A stretch of DNA of 64,000 nucleotides, from NCBI RefSeq assembly GCF_000424465.1, contig NZ_AUJY01000002.1, positions 62,001-126,000 of the forward strand. The letters are read 5' to 3'. Positions 8,072 to 16,238 of the stretch are shown here, in pieces. This DNA is from Butyrivibrio hungatei NK4A153. GTDB lineage: Bacteria > Bacillota > Clostridia > Lachnospirales > Lachnospiraceae. Position 1 is the first letter of the stretch; the number at the start of each line of letters is the position of its first letter. The position numbers and the translations under genes were made by a program. Below the pieces are notes generated by a model, which was given only the letters and a program-made list of their open reading frames with translations, had not been told where the DNA came from and did no database searches.

Positions 8072-8731
8072 TTAAGCGGTTACAATTAGTATAGAGAAAT
8101 AGCCTGTTTTATCTGGTATTGCATCCACACCTGAATAAACAGTTTCATTTTGCATGCCGCAGTTTTCAATGAGATATGCAGTTTTTCCGTCATTTCTTAT
8201 TGCGTATTTCAACTCTTTTAGTTTACTGCCGGCTTTCATGATTATAAGCGTTCCGTTAAAAGTTTTGTATTCGCCGGCTGTGATCATTACAGCTTCATCA
8301 CCTTCGGCAATTGATAATCCAATTTTGGCGGCCGCAGCGCAAAAAGAAGGAATTCCGGTTATAATTTCGATGTTATAACCGGATTTTTTTACCGCATCGG
8401 AAATGTAGGAAAATGTCGAATAAAAACCGGGATCGCCTAAAGTAAGAAATGCTACGCTCTTGCCGGATCTTAGTTCTGCAATAATCTTCTCTGAGGCACT
8501 ATTATGCGCATCCGTCAGGTTTTCTTTTTGCATCGGAAAATTAAGAGAAAGCGTTTTCTTCGATGCTTTATTGGGGCAGGCTTGCAAGGCTATTGTATAT
8601 GCGATTCCCGGTTCATTATCTTTTGCAGGACAAGCAATCACATCTACTTTTTCTAATGTCTTAACAGCCTTTAATGTAAGCAGATCCGGATCTCCCGGGC
8701 CAACGCCTATTGCATATAACACTTCGCTCAT
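8072..8731 (-). CDS. cbiL: Cobalt-precorrin-2 C20-methyltransferase (CbiL/CobI)
   Basis: SAM-dependent tetrapyrrole methylase that adds the C20 methyl in corrin ring synthesis. Visible family features are YAIGVGPGDPDLLTLKAV at the N-terminus, LTLGDPGFYSTFSYI in the middle and the GIPSFCAAAAKIGLSI segment. The second of two adjacent ATGs is chosen because AAAGGAG is then six bases away; length 219 residues, slightly short of the usual 230. No other cob/cbi gene is nearby, so it is an orphan here; the rest of the pathway must lie elsewhere or be absent. Confidence 0.88.
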   Translation of the reverse strand: MSEVLYAIGVGPGDPDLLTLKAVKTLEKVDVIACPAKDNEPGIAYTIALQACPNKASKKTLSLNFPMQKENLTDAHNSASEKIIAELRSGKSVAFLTLGDPGFYSTFSYISDAVKKSGYNIEIITGIPSFCAAAAKIGLSIAEGDEAVMITAGEYKTFNGTLIIMKAGSKLKELKYAIRNDGKTAYLIENCGMQNETVYSGVDAIPDKTGYFSILIVTA

Positions 8732-8864
8732 CATAAACTCCTTTGCACTTTTATTAAAAAACAATTCGTTTTGCCATAAGCTACGATATATTATAATAAA
8801 GCATGGATTTATTACAATCAGTGCTTATTAAATTCGATTATATAAGGAACAGAGGAAAGATAAA

Positions 8865-9356
8865 ATGAAAGAGGCATATTTTGCGGGCGGATGTTTTTGG
8901 TGCGTTACGCCGATTTACAAGATGTACGGAGTTGACAAGGTAATCTGTGGCTATGCGGGTGGAAGTGAAGAAAATCCAACGTATGAACAGGTAAAGCATC
9001 AGAAGACAGGTCATAGAGAAACAATCAAGCTTGTCTACGATCCTGAGAAAGTTTCGTTTGAAAAGTTGTTGGATATTTATTTTGCCAACGTTGATCCGTT
9101 CGACTCCGAAGGCCAGTTTATTGATAAAGGTTTTTCATATACTCTTGCGATTTTCTATAACGATGAAGATGAAAAGAATCTGGCAAGTATTAAACTCGAA
9201 GAGATTGAAAAGAACGCAGGTAAAGAGACGCATGTAGCTCTTTTGCCCTATAAGAATTTTTACGAGGCGGAAGAGTATCATCAGGATTACTATCTGAAGA
9301 ACCCGGAGGCTTTTGAGAAAGAACTTATAGAGTCAGGAAGAAAAAAAGCTGAGTAA
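8865..9356 (+). CDS. msrA: Peptide-methionine (S)-S-oxide reductase MsrA
   Basis: Reduces methionine-S-sulfoxide in proteins. The active-site GCFWC motif is at the N-terminus with catalytic Cys10, followed by the conserved GYAGG, TGHRETIKLVYDP and FFANVDPF-like blocks and a C-terminal YHQDYYLKNP. Length 163 residues fits the single-domain form without a fused MsrB. It is divergent from cbiL, and the phosphodiesterase gene follows within about 20 bp, probably as one operon. Confidence 0.95.
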   Translation: MKEAYFAGGCFWCVTPIYKMYGVDKVICGYAGGSEENPTYEQVKHQKTGHRETIKLVYDPEKVSFEKLLDIYFANVDPFDSEGQFIDKGFSYTLAIFYNDEDEKNLASIKLEEIEKNAGKETHVALLPYKNFYEAEEYHQDYYLKNPEAFEKELIESGRKKAE

Positions 9357-9377
9357 AGCGGCATGAGGGGGATATTT

Positions 9378-10031
9378 ATGCGCATAGGAATAGTATCTGA
9401 CACGCATGGATTTCTGAGACAGGAAGTTATTGAAGGATTACGCGGTGTGGATTACATAATTCATGCAGGAGATATAGATGATAAAAGCGTGATCGAGGGG
9501 CTGGAGAAAATTGCGCCGGTAACGGTTGTTAGAGGAAATGCGGATAAAGAGTGGGCAAAAGATATTCCTGAGAGTGCTACTTTGGATTATCTCGGTAATA
9601 AGATATTTGTGATTCACAACAAGGGTAAGATAACTCAGCTTCCGGCAGAAGTTTCTATAGTTATATACGGACATAGCCATAAATATAGCCTTGTTGAGAA
9701 GGAAGGCGTAGTCTGGTTTAACCCCGGATGCTGCGGAAAGCGCAGACCAGGACAAGAAATATCGTATGCGATTCTTGAGGTGAATGGACGTGAGGATTTT
9801 GAATTTAAGAAGATGGTTATTGCGACTTCGGGATCAACCACAGAATCCAAACTTCCCAAGAACATCGATAGGATTATTACCAAAGCAATGTCCATGACTG
9901 ATAGCGGAAAGTCCTATCAGGAAATCGCAAAGAAACTTAAAATATCTGAAGAACTTGCAGAGAGTATCTGTCGAATGTACCTCACACATCCTGGAGTTGA
10001 TGTGGCGGGAATCTTGCAGAGGATTTCATAG
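9378..10031 (+). CDS. YfcE/MJ0936-type metallophosphodiesterase with C-terminal helical extension
   Basis: Calcineurin-fold phosphoesterase. The metal ligands appear in order: SDTHG, AGDIDD, RGNAD, VIHNKG and YGHSHK, then NPGCCGKRRPG. Unlike the minimal 160-residue family, it has about 65 further C-terminal residues (SKLPKNIDRIITKAM...) that look like a helix-turn-helix module. ATG 9378 is preferred to ATG 9363, because the GAGGGGG of the upstream start then works as the ribosome site. Substrate not predictable; cyclic dinucleotides and phosphodiesters are known for relatives. Confidence 0.85.
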   Translation: MRIGIVSDTHGFLRQEVIEGLRGVDYIIHAGDIDDKSVIEGLEKIAPVTVVRGNADKEWAKDIPESATLDYLGNKIFVIHNKGKITQLPAEVSIVIYGHSHKYSLVEKEGVVWFNPGCCGKRRPGQEISYAILEVNGREDFEFKKMVIATSGSTTESKLPKNIDRIITKAMSMTDSGKSYQEIAKKLKISEELAESICRMYLTHPGVDVAGILQRIS

Positions 10032-10040
10032 AAGCTTAAT

Positions 10041-10095
10041 TTGACATTTATTATTGATATAGATACACTATAATTGTAGATATAGTGTATCTATA
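10041..10095 (+). promoter_or_regulatory. Promoter and perfect inverted-repeat operator of the HipA-like toxin-antitoxin pair
   Basis: TTGACA (10041-10046) with TACACT (10064-10069) gives a 17-bp spacer. A perfect inverted repeat with 15-bp arms (10058-10072 and 10081-10095; arm TATAGATACACTATA) and an 8-bp centre covers the -10 box and the start of transcription. This is what is expected for autorepression by a ribbon-helix-helix antitoxin. The repeat is directly visible; its use as operator is inferred. Confidence 0.8.
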
Positions 10096-10111
10096 TTTTT
10101 GGAGGAAAAAG

Positions 10112-10519
10112 ATGGGTGCAATTTATACAGAGGCACAAAAAGAGGCCACACGAAGATATGTGAATTCTACCGATCAGATTAGGGTACGCACGGAAAAGGG
10201 AAATCTTGATTTCATTAAAGCTCATGCAAACGCCATGGGTGAAACTATGGGTGAATTTGTTAATAGAGCCATTTCAGAAGCAATATATAGAGACAGAGGA
10301 GAGTCTTTGATAGAGACTACTCATAGTGATGAGTATGATATTTCTGGAAAGCTACTTTTATCAAGTGATGATCATTATGAAATTGATTATATTGCTGATG
10401 GTGTTCGAATGATAAAAAAACTAGATTTTCAGAAGGATGTGCCAAGTAGTTTTATTTCAGATTATGCGTGGATGTCATTGGAAAATGAATATGAAAATGA
10501 ATTGCTGGGCGGTGAATAA
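10112..10519 (+). CDS. Ribbon-helix-helix type antitoxin-like protein
   Basis: A 135-residue protein. Residues 10-60 (TDQIRVRTEKGN...FIKAHANAMGETMGEFVNRAI) have the short strand plus two helices of Arc-type DNA-binding antitoxins; the acidic C-terminal half, which ends near the toxin start, probably binds the partner. GGAGG at 10101-10105 fixes the start. It is encoded two bases before a HipA-like kinase gene and directly behind a perfect dyad, so an autoregulated antitoxin role is likely. Sequence is visibly AT-richer than the flanking genes. Confidence 0.75.
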   Translation: MGAIYTEAQKEATRRYVNSTDQIRVRTEKGNLDFIKAHANAMGETMGEFVNRAISEAIYRDRGESLIETTHSDEYDISGKLLLSSDDHYEIDYIADGVRMIKKLDFQKDVPSSFISDYAWMSLENEYENELLGGE

Positions 10520-10521
10520 AT

Positions 10522-11691
10522 ATGGCTATGTATACCTTAATGCGAAAAAATGAAGAAATAATGATGCTTCAGATTGGTGAAGATGGAAATATTGTTAAGC
10601 TGGGTAAGAAAGAGAATACAGCTCTTTTGCCGTTGCAGAATAGAATCAATCCCAAGGGAATTATAGAATGGTGGCGTGATCGTGCTATTCCTATTAAGCA
10701 GGGTAAGATTGAAAAGATGCTTAGGGATAATGGAATTGAAACGAACGGATTATTTCTTACGCATAATTTAGGGCTTAGTCTTACTGACTATTATTGGATA
10801 AGGCCTATTGGATCGGGACTTACATGGGAAAATGTAAATCTGTTTGATAATGATTTTAAGGAAAATTTATTACTTGGGAAAATTAACTATAATGATGATG
10901 AAGTTGATGAATATCAGCCAAATTCTTCTCTACAGGGAAATTTAGAAAAGACATGGATTATAGATGATGGTGTAAGGAAACTTGTAAAAGGGAATCATGA
11001 TATTTATTCCAGCGAGAGTATAAATGAGGTTATTATAAGCGAAGCTATAAAAGCGCAGGGAAGAGAAGCTGTTCAGTACGAGCTCCTTCATATTGATGGA
11101 AAAAGCTATGATTATGGATGTATATCAGGACTTTTTACTTCTCAGAAAAAAGAACTTGTTTCTGCTTATGCGGTAATGACTAGTGAAATTAAACCAAATA
11201 ATATTTCAGGGTATGAGCATCTGATAAATGTATGCGAAAAAAATGGTTTAGATAGGAATATAGTAAGAGAATATTTAGAGTTTGAAATCTTGATTGATTT
11301 TATATTCAGTAATCGCGATAGACATTTGACAAACATTTCAGTTTTGCGCGATGCCGATAATCTTAAGTTTATTTCTATGGCACCGATTTATGATAGTGGA
11401 AAAAGTATGTTGGCTGGACGAGACATAGTGACGGTTACTGATAAGTATGTACTGTCTCAAGATTCACAAGGGTTTAAGGAAAAAGAGTTGGAATTACTTA
11501 AGTATGTTCAGAATAGGAAATTAGTAGATGTTCATAAATTACCCAACGCTGAATATATAAAAGAAATGTATCACAAAGACTCACAGGTTAGTGAAGAAAG
11601 AATAGAATTTGTGGTTGAAATGTATAAAAGAAAAATCGATATGTATGAAAGGTTTGCGTCGGGAACTAATCTTAGTACGATAAGATTTTGA
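10522..11691 (+). CDS. HipA-like serine/threonine kinase domain protein (toxin candidate)
   Basis: A 389-residue protein with an N-terminal domain of about 130 residues and a HipA/CtkA-like kinase domain. Visible signatures are SLQGNLEKTW (P-loop-like region), a helix with SINEVIISEAIKAQG, and the catalytic motif NRDRHLTNISVLRD (Asn264, Asp266, His268) followed by MAPIYDSGKSM, the metal-binding Asp. In HipA these phosphorylate a tRNA synthetase and cause growth arrest; the target here is unknown. The upstream two-base spacing to an RHH gene fits a toxin-antitoxin operon rather than the HipB-HTH arrangement. Confidence 0.8.
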   Translation: MAMYTLMRKNEEIMMLQIGEDGNIVKLGKKENTALLPLQNRINPKGIIEWWRDRAIPIKQGKIEKMLRDNGIETNGLFLTHNLGLSLTDYYWIRPIGSGLTWENVNLFDNDFKENLLLGKINYNDDEVDEYQPNSSLQGNLEKTWIIDDGVRKLVKGNHDIYSSESINEVIISEAIKAQGREAVQYELLHIDGKSYDYGCISGLFTSQKKELVSAYAVMTSEIKPNNISGYEHLINVCEKNGLDRNIVREYLEFEILIDFIFSNRDRHLTNISVLRDADNLKFISMAPIYDSGKSMLAGRDIVTVTDKYVLSQDSQGFKEKELELLKYVQNRKLVDVHKLPNAEYIKEMYHKDSQVSEERIEFVVEMYKRKIDMYERFASGTNLSTIRF

Positions 11692-11706
11692 AAGCGCAGG
11701 TAGATT

Positions 11707-12048
11707 ATGGGACGAATGGATAACAAACTCGCAATAGTAACCGGGGCAAATTCCGGTGTGGGAATGGCTACGGTGGAGGCGCTAAGTGACGAAGGTGCTA
11801 AGGTAATAATGCTGTGCAGGAGTGAAAAACGCGGCAAAGAAGCACTTCAGAAACTGAGCGAAAAAAAGGACAGACAGCTTGAACTCATGCTCTGCGATCT
11901 TGGGGATTATGATTCAATTCGTTCTTTTGTTTCCCGGGTAAAAGAAAAATATAAGAAGATAGACGTACTTGTAAATAATGCAGGTTTTATTTCTTTGGAC
12001 AGACAAGAAACGAAGGAAGGGCTTGGCGCCATGGGCGCAAGTTTCTAA
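11707..12048 (+). pseudogene. Truncated short-chain dehydrogenase
   Basis: The 113-codon frame encodes a normal SDR N-terminal half: IVTGANSGVGMAT (TGxxxGxG cofactor loop), CDLGDYDSIRSF, and VLVNNAG. It then departs from the family after SLDRQETKEGL and stops, so the catalytic Tyr-x3-Lys and the C-terminal half are gone. The break is at about 12030, where the sequence runs into the leader of a second broken gene. A deletion joining two genes is the simplest reading. Confidence 0.85.
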
Positions 12049-12051
12049 TGC

Positions 12052-12080
12052 TTGACATTTTAGATTGTGTGCAATATAAT
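12052..12080 (+). promoter_or_regulatory. Consensus sigma-A promoter
   Basis: TTGACA (12052-12057) and TATAAT (12075-12080), both perfect, with 17 bp between. It reads into the Pr6Pr remnant and then thioredoxin, so it probably now drives trxA. Confidence 0.9.
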
Positions 12081-12130
12081 TTTGTAAAAGCTCAAGCGGA
12101 ATAAATGTTACAGATAAAGAGGTATGCGTC

Positions 12131-12301
12131 ATGAATACAATTACACACGATTTTGTAATTGCACCCGGTGCTGGAATCAAAAAGAAAAGCGTCATCTATG
12201 TTATCATTCCTCCGCTGCTTTACGCTATTTATGCGGGGATTGGATATTGTTATCTGGTAATTGCAGAGAAGATTGAAAAAAATAATAGTTCAAACAAGTA
12301 A
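12131..12301 (+). pseudogene. Internally deleted Pr6Pr-family membrane protein remnant
   Basis: The 56-residue frame (starting MNTITHDFVIAPG) aligns with two separated parts of the intact protein at 7378-8058: IKKKSVIYVIIPPLLYAIYAGIGY matches KKKDVLYVIIPPLIYVIYAGIGY, and it then jumps directly to CYLVIAEKIEK, matching YVYLVIVDHMGKK. The four N-terminal helices and the loop between are missing. It is a deletion derivative of a paralogue, kept in frame; whether the peptide is made is unknown. Confidence 0.8.
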
Positions 12302-12343
12302 AAAGAAAGGCGCCTGCAATTAGTGGGTGTAAAGGTAAAAAAG

Positions 12344-12661
12344 ATGGAATACAGATTTACAAATGAAAATTTTGATACAGAAGTTATGAACAGTGAAGTA
12401 CCGGTACTTATCGATTTCTATGCGGATTGGTGCGGACCTTGCAAGATGATGGGACCTGTAGTTGAGGACCTTGCAAAAGAGTATGACGGCAAGGTGAAAG
12501 TAGGTAAGATTAATGTAGATGAGCAGCCGGAACTTGCGCAGAAATACGGAGTTATGAGCATTCCGTACTTTGCATTCATCAAGAACGGTGAGCTTGTTTC
12601 TGATGAGATGGGCGCCGTTCCCAAGGACAGACTTGCGGCTAAATTACAGGAAATGCTATAA
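12344..12661 (+). CDS. trxA: Thioredoxin
   Basis: Cytoplasmic dithiol reductant of 105 residues. The redox site WCGPC is at Cys30/Cys33, and the cis-proline lies in MSIPYFAFIKNGE. ATG 12344 is preferred to a GTG at 12323 because AAAGG is then eight bases upstream. The gene is the only intact one in a run of remnants and appears to depend on the consensus promoter at 12052. No thioredoxin reductase is next to it. Confidence 0.95.
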   Translation: MEYRFTNENFDTEVMNSEVPVLIDFYADWCGPCKMMGPVVEDLAKEYDGKVKVGKINVDEQPELAQKYGVMSIPYFAFIKNGELVSDEMGAVPKDRLAAKLQEML

Positions 12662-12694
12662 GTACTCGGCAAAATATGATATAGTAACGGCACT

Positions 12695-12857
12695 TTCCCC
12701 GACAGTATGAAATATTCCGACGGCACATACGCAGATGCATACTGGATGATGAAAAAACTTAGACAAGGACATGCCTATAATACTTGAGCACCTCAGCACA
12801 GACGAAGAATACTACAAATACATGGATTACCTTAAGACAATTCTTGAGGGTATCTGA
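12695..12857 (+). pseudogene. C-terminal remnant of a TIM-barrel sugar isomerase/epimerase, frameshifted
   Basis: One frame gives PDSMKYSDGTYADAYWMMKK and then stops; a shift by one base at about 12760 continues as DKDMPIILEHLSTDEEYY and ends at 12857. The second part is the usual C-terminus of xylose-isomerase-like TIM-barrel proteins (MPIILEHLxTDEEY). Only about 50 residues survive, with no start and a frameshift. Family assignment by eye from the C-terminal signature. Confidence 0.7.
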
Positions 12858-12975
12858 CAAAAAAATATATGTTGAAAGTCGCACCAAAAATGAATATAAT
12901 GTTGCATAAAGGTTAATATTTTTGTATGTAAAATCGATAAAAAGTGCGATGGCAGGCAGAAAATTTAAGACTTTA

Positions 12976-13018
12976 AGAGTCACTTTTTTAGTATTTTTAG
13001 GAAAGTGGCTCTTTTTTT
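12976..13018 (+). terminator. Terminator upstream of the vWA operon
   Basis: Eleven-bp stem with one T-G pair (12976-12986 with 13002-13012) followed by seven T residues. It separates the decayed region from the next operon. Confidence 0.8.
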
Positions 13019-13043
13019 GTGCGCTATTATTGGGAGATTAGGA

Positions 13044-13454
13044 ATGGACAAACGACTTGCAGGGAAAATACAGCAGTATCCTGATGAGATAGCTAAGATA
13101 CAGGACTCGCTTCAGGATATATTGAATAAGATATCCGGCTGTACCCAAACGGGCGACGATATGCAGTTAAGATTGCTTGTGCCGAGATTACGGTATCTTA
13201 AATCCATGATAGAGGCTCTAAAGGCCGATATGAATGACACACTATCAGGGATTGACGAATCGGATAGCGTAACGAAACAGGTGATAATGCAGCAGATATT
13301 GCTACTTGATGGCTTGCACGGGCAGCTTTCGGGGGTCGCGGATTCAATAAGCGTATCGCTTAAAGCGTTGGATGAATCAGGTAAACAGGTACTTATGGCA
13401 GAAATATTGAAGAGGTGTAGCGACCTACAGGTTGCAGCTAAGGAGCTTACATGA
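13044..13454 (+). CDS. Helical protein of unknown function, first gene of the vWA operon
   Basis: No family recognised. The 136-residue product is predicted almost entirely helical, with leucine-rich heptad-like spacing, no signal peptide and no membrane segment, so it is probably cytoplasmic. ATG 13044 is set by GGGAG seven bases upstream. Its last four bases overlap the next start (ATGA), which indicates translational coupling with the membrane protein that follows. A scaffold or regulator role is only a guess. Confidence 0.7.
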   Translation: MDKRLAGKIQQYPDEIAKIQDSLQDILNKISGCTQTGDDMQLRLLVPRLRYLKSMIEALKADMNDTLSGIDESDSVTKQVIMQQILLLDGLHGQLSGVADSISVSLKALDESGKQVLMAEILKRCSDLQVAAKELT

Positions 13455-14257
13455 ATAAAGATGTTTTACTGGATAAATTTAAAAAGAATGTAGTTAGATT
13501 TGGAATCGGAGCGACTATTTTCGTTGTCGCACTTGTTTTGAAGATAGTAGTCGGACTGTTTACGGACATACTTGTTGTCTACGCCGGAATACGTCTTTTC
13601 GGAGTGCTTTCGGCACTTACGACTATTCTTTTGATAGTGGGAATTGCCGCAGGTGCGGGTACACTGGCTATCCTCCTTAAATCGCGCGCTGAACTTAGGA
13701 AACTGGAATCGGTTGAGTCTGCCGATTCAAACGCAGGTCCTGTTTTGAAAGTGAAGGGAAAGCTTGATCCTGTTCAGATCAGGAACAGTCTGATCACAGA
13801 GGGTGATAAGTGGCTGAGCGTCGTTTCGCCGACTAATCCGAAGGAAGCAGAGGAGATGGACGTAGCGCTTAAGAGTGTAAAAGAGACTATGGCGCAGATG
13901 GATGATTACCAGCTCAGGCTAAAAAATCTTTTGGACAGCAACGGTGCGGATGCACTTAGGGACACAGAGGAAGTCCTTGACGGCGTTGAGCAGCATATCT
14001 GCAGAAATGTCAGAAAGCTTCTTAATATAATGACGGTTTCGAGCCCGAATACACAGAACGATCTTGATGTTGTTGAACTTACAGCTAAGAATTGTGCAGA
14101 AGATAACAACAGACTTTTACAGACTACAAAGGAGTTTATTGTTGCGGTAACTGAATTCCTCAACTCGCAGGGAGACAGTGGAAGTAGCATAAATGAGGTT
14201 GAAGTATATAAGAATGCTCTTACTACGCAGATAGAAGAGGGAGGAATTTATTCATGA
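13451..14257 (+). CDS. Membrane-anchored helical protein, second gene of the vWA operon
   Basis: A 268-residue protein. Two membrane helices near the N-terminus (about 18-40 and 45-75) are followed by about 190 residues of soluble helical sequence rich in Lys, Glu and Leu. The architecture recalls XpaC/TelA-type partners of Ter-related operons, but I do not see a diagnostic motif. It overlaps both neighbours by four bases (ATGA), so the three proteins are probably made in fixed ratio and act together at the membrane. Confidence 0.65.
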   Translation: MNKDVLLDKFKKNVVRFGIGATIFVVALVLKIVVGLFTDILVVYAGIRLFGVLSALTTILLIVGIAAGAGTLAILLKSRAELRKLESVESADSNAGPVLKVKGKLDPVQIRNSLITEGDKWLSVVSPTNPKEAEEMDVALKSVKETMAQMDDYQLRLKNLLDSNGADALRDTEEVLDGVEQHICRNVRKLLNIMTVSSPNTQNDLDVVELTAKNCAEDNNRLLQTTKEFIVAVTEFLNSQGDSGSSINEVEVYKNALTTQIEEGGIYS

Positions 14258-15927
14258 AAAAGAAAGTTTTATCAATGTTGCTTGCCACGGCAATGGTTAC
14301 AACATCGCTTGTTGGATGTAGCAACGGTCACAATGATGGTGTTGTGAGCAAACTTACCGAGGACGAGGCCAAAAAGGAACTTAAGTCTCTTATGACACAG
14401 GTTTCCGTTGATACCAATTCAAATCCTGTTCTGGATATCTACGCCGAAGATGTTTCTGAAGCAGACACTCTTGCAGATATCGATACTTTTCCGATCACTG
14501 TTACAGGTAACGGACAGATCAATATCGAGATTGCCGCTGCAACAGAGCTTTCAGCCGATGCTCCCGATAACTGGATAAATGAAGTTGCCGAGAAGTTTAA
14601 TAAGGCAGGCTATGAGATAGACGGCAACAGCGTTTCTGTATCGGTTCGTAAGATCACATCAGGTGAAGTTGTAACATACATTACAGCAGGCGGCTATCAG
14701 CCTGACGTATTCATTCCCAGTAATGCCGCATGGGGCATGATGCTTGATGCTTCGGGATGCAGGACTGAGACAATTGCCGACCGTATAGCAGGCAATACTG
14801 CAGGTATCCTTATTAAAAAAGATGTTTTTGATACATTTAAGGAAAAGTACGGCGATGTTACCGTAGGAAATGTTCTTGCGGCAGCAAACGCAGGCGATAT
14901 TACTTTTGCATATACCAATCCTTACACATCATCAACAGGACTTAACGTTCTTTGTGCGATGCTTGCATCATTTGATGCTTCAAATCCTCTTTCAGATACC
15001 GCTACAAATGCACTTATGGAGTATCAGAAGAAATCTCCTCCGGTTGCTTACACAACAGCGGTTCTCAGAAACCAGGCTGCAAAAGGCATCATAAATGCGA
15101 TGGTAATGGAGAGACAGGCTTATTCAAACACTCCTGAGCTCAAGAATTACATTTATACTCCTGTTGGAATAAGACACGATCATCCTGTATATACTTTTGA
15201 GTGGACTAACGATCAGGAAAAGGCAGCAGCAAATATGTTTGTTGAGTTCTGCAAGAGCGCTGATATGCAGAAGCTCGCTACTGATAAGGGATTCAATCAG
15301 GATGACGATTATGCCGCTCAGGACACAGGAATGTCAGGTGCTGATTATATCGCTGCACAGAAAGTTTGGAAGCAGAACAAAAACGGTGGTAAGCCCATTG
15401 TAGCTGTATTCGTTGCAGACGTTTCGGGATCAATGGACGGTGAGCCTCTTAATTCACTTAAGCAGTCACTTATAAGTTCATCTTCATATATAAGTTCAGA
15501 TCATCATATCGGACTTGTAAGCTATTCAAACGGAGTTTCTGTAAATCTTCCGATAGCTCAGTTTGATTCAACGCAGAGAGCATACTTCTCTGGTGAGGTA
15601 AAAAATCTTTCTGCAGGTGGCGGAACTGCAACATATGACGCGGTTCTTACAGGTATGCAGATGCTCGAGGATTATAAGGAGCAGGTTCCTGATGCAAAGC
15701 TTATGCTGTTTGTTCTTACAGACGGTGACCAGAATACGGGGTATTCATTGGAGCGTATCACAGATGTTGTCGGCGGACTTAAGATCCCTGTTTACAGCAT
15801 TGCATACAACTATGACAATGTAAAAGATCTTGAGACACTTTCGGGTATCAACGAAGCGGCTCAGATCAAAGCTAACAGTGATGACGTTGTAAACCAGCTC
15901 AGAAACCTGTTTAATGTAAATCTGTAA
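14254..15927 (+). CDS. Lipoprotein with solute-binding-protein domain and von Willebrand A domain
   Basis: Exported lipoprotein of 557 residues with lipobox LVGC near residue 22. Residues 85-365 look like an extracellular type-2 solute-binding domain (PDVFIPSNAAWGMML, FAYTNPYTSSTGLN). Residues 380-555 form a vWA domain with a complete MIDAS: DVSGSM starting at Asp389, the Thr in GGGTATYDAV and the Asp in TDGDQ. Metal-dependent protein binding outside the cell is therefore expected. This fusion recurs in Ter/XpaC-like operons, as far as I recall; the neighbour PRTase-TRSP gene supports the link. Confidence 0.85.
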   Translation: MKKKVLSMLLATAMVTTSLVGCSNGHNDGVVSKLTEDEAKKELKSLMTQVSVDTNSNPVLDIYAEDVSEADTLADIDTFPITVTGNGQINIEIAAATELSADAPDNWINEVAEKFNKAGYEIDGNSVSVSVRKITSGEVVTYITAGGYQPDVFIPSNAAWGMMLDASGCRTETIADRIAGNTAGILIKKDVFDTFKEKYGDVTVGNVLAAANAGDITFAYTNPYTSSTGLNVLCAMLASFDASNPLSDTATNALMEYQKKSPPVAYTTAVLRNQAAKGIINAMVMERQAYSNTPELKNYIYTPVGIRHDHPVYTFEWTNDQEKAAANMFVEFCKSADMQKLATDKGFNQDDDYAAQDTGMSGADYIAAQKVWKQNKNGGKPIVAVFVADVSGSMDGEPLNSLKQSLISSSSYISSDHHIGLVSYSNGVSVNLPIAQFDSTQRAYFSGEVKNLSAGGGTATYDAVLTGMQMLEDYKEQVPDAKLMLFVLTDGDQNTGYSLERITDVVGGLKIPVYSIAYNYDNVKDLETLSGINEAAQIKANSDDVVNQLRNLFNVNL

Positions 15928-15975
15928 TAATGTGTTTTTATAATAAAACAATAATGTAATTATGTAATAATGAGG

Positions 15976-16018
15976 ACTGTCGCCCATGGATTCAGTGGAT
16001 TCGGGCGACAGTTTTTTT
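15976..16018 (+). terminator. Terminator of the vWA operon
   Basis: Ten-bp perfect stem ACTGTCGCCC/GGGCGACAGT with a 17-base loop and seven T residues. Confidence 0.9.
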
Positions 16019-16053
16019 GTTCAATTTTGTTGAAAAAAATTTATATTTTTTAG

Positions 16054-16082
16054 TTGATAAATCATATTAAAATATGTAAAAT
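16054..16082 (+). promoter_or_regulatory. Promoter upstream of the PRTase-TRSP gene
   Basis: TTGATA (16054-16059) and TAAAAT (16077-16082) with a 17-bp spacer in a very AT-rich gap. About 155 bp of leader follow before the GTG start, with no convincing structure seen. Confidence 0.6.
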
Positions 16083-16238
16083 ATAAATACACACAGTTAA
16101 TTATTGTGTAATCATTATAAGTATGATATAAGTGTACTTAAGGAGCAAAGGTTACTACAAGGTTAACTGCGGTGCTTTTACAGATAACGCTAAAAAGGAA
16201 AGAGTATTTGAGTGGGGATATGTTTACAAGGAGATAAA

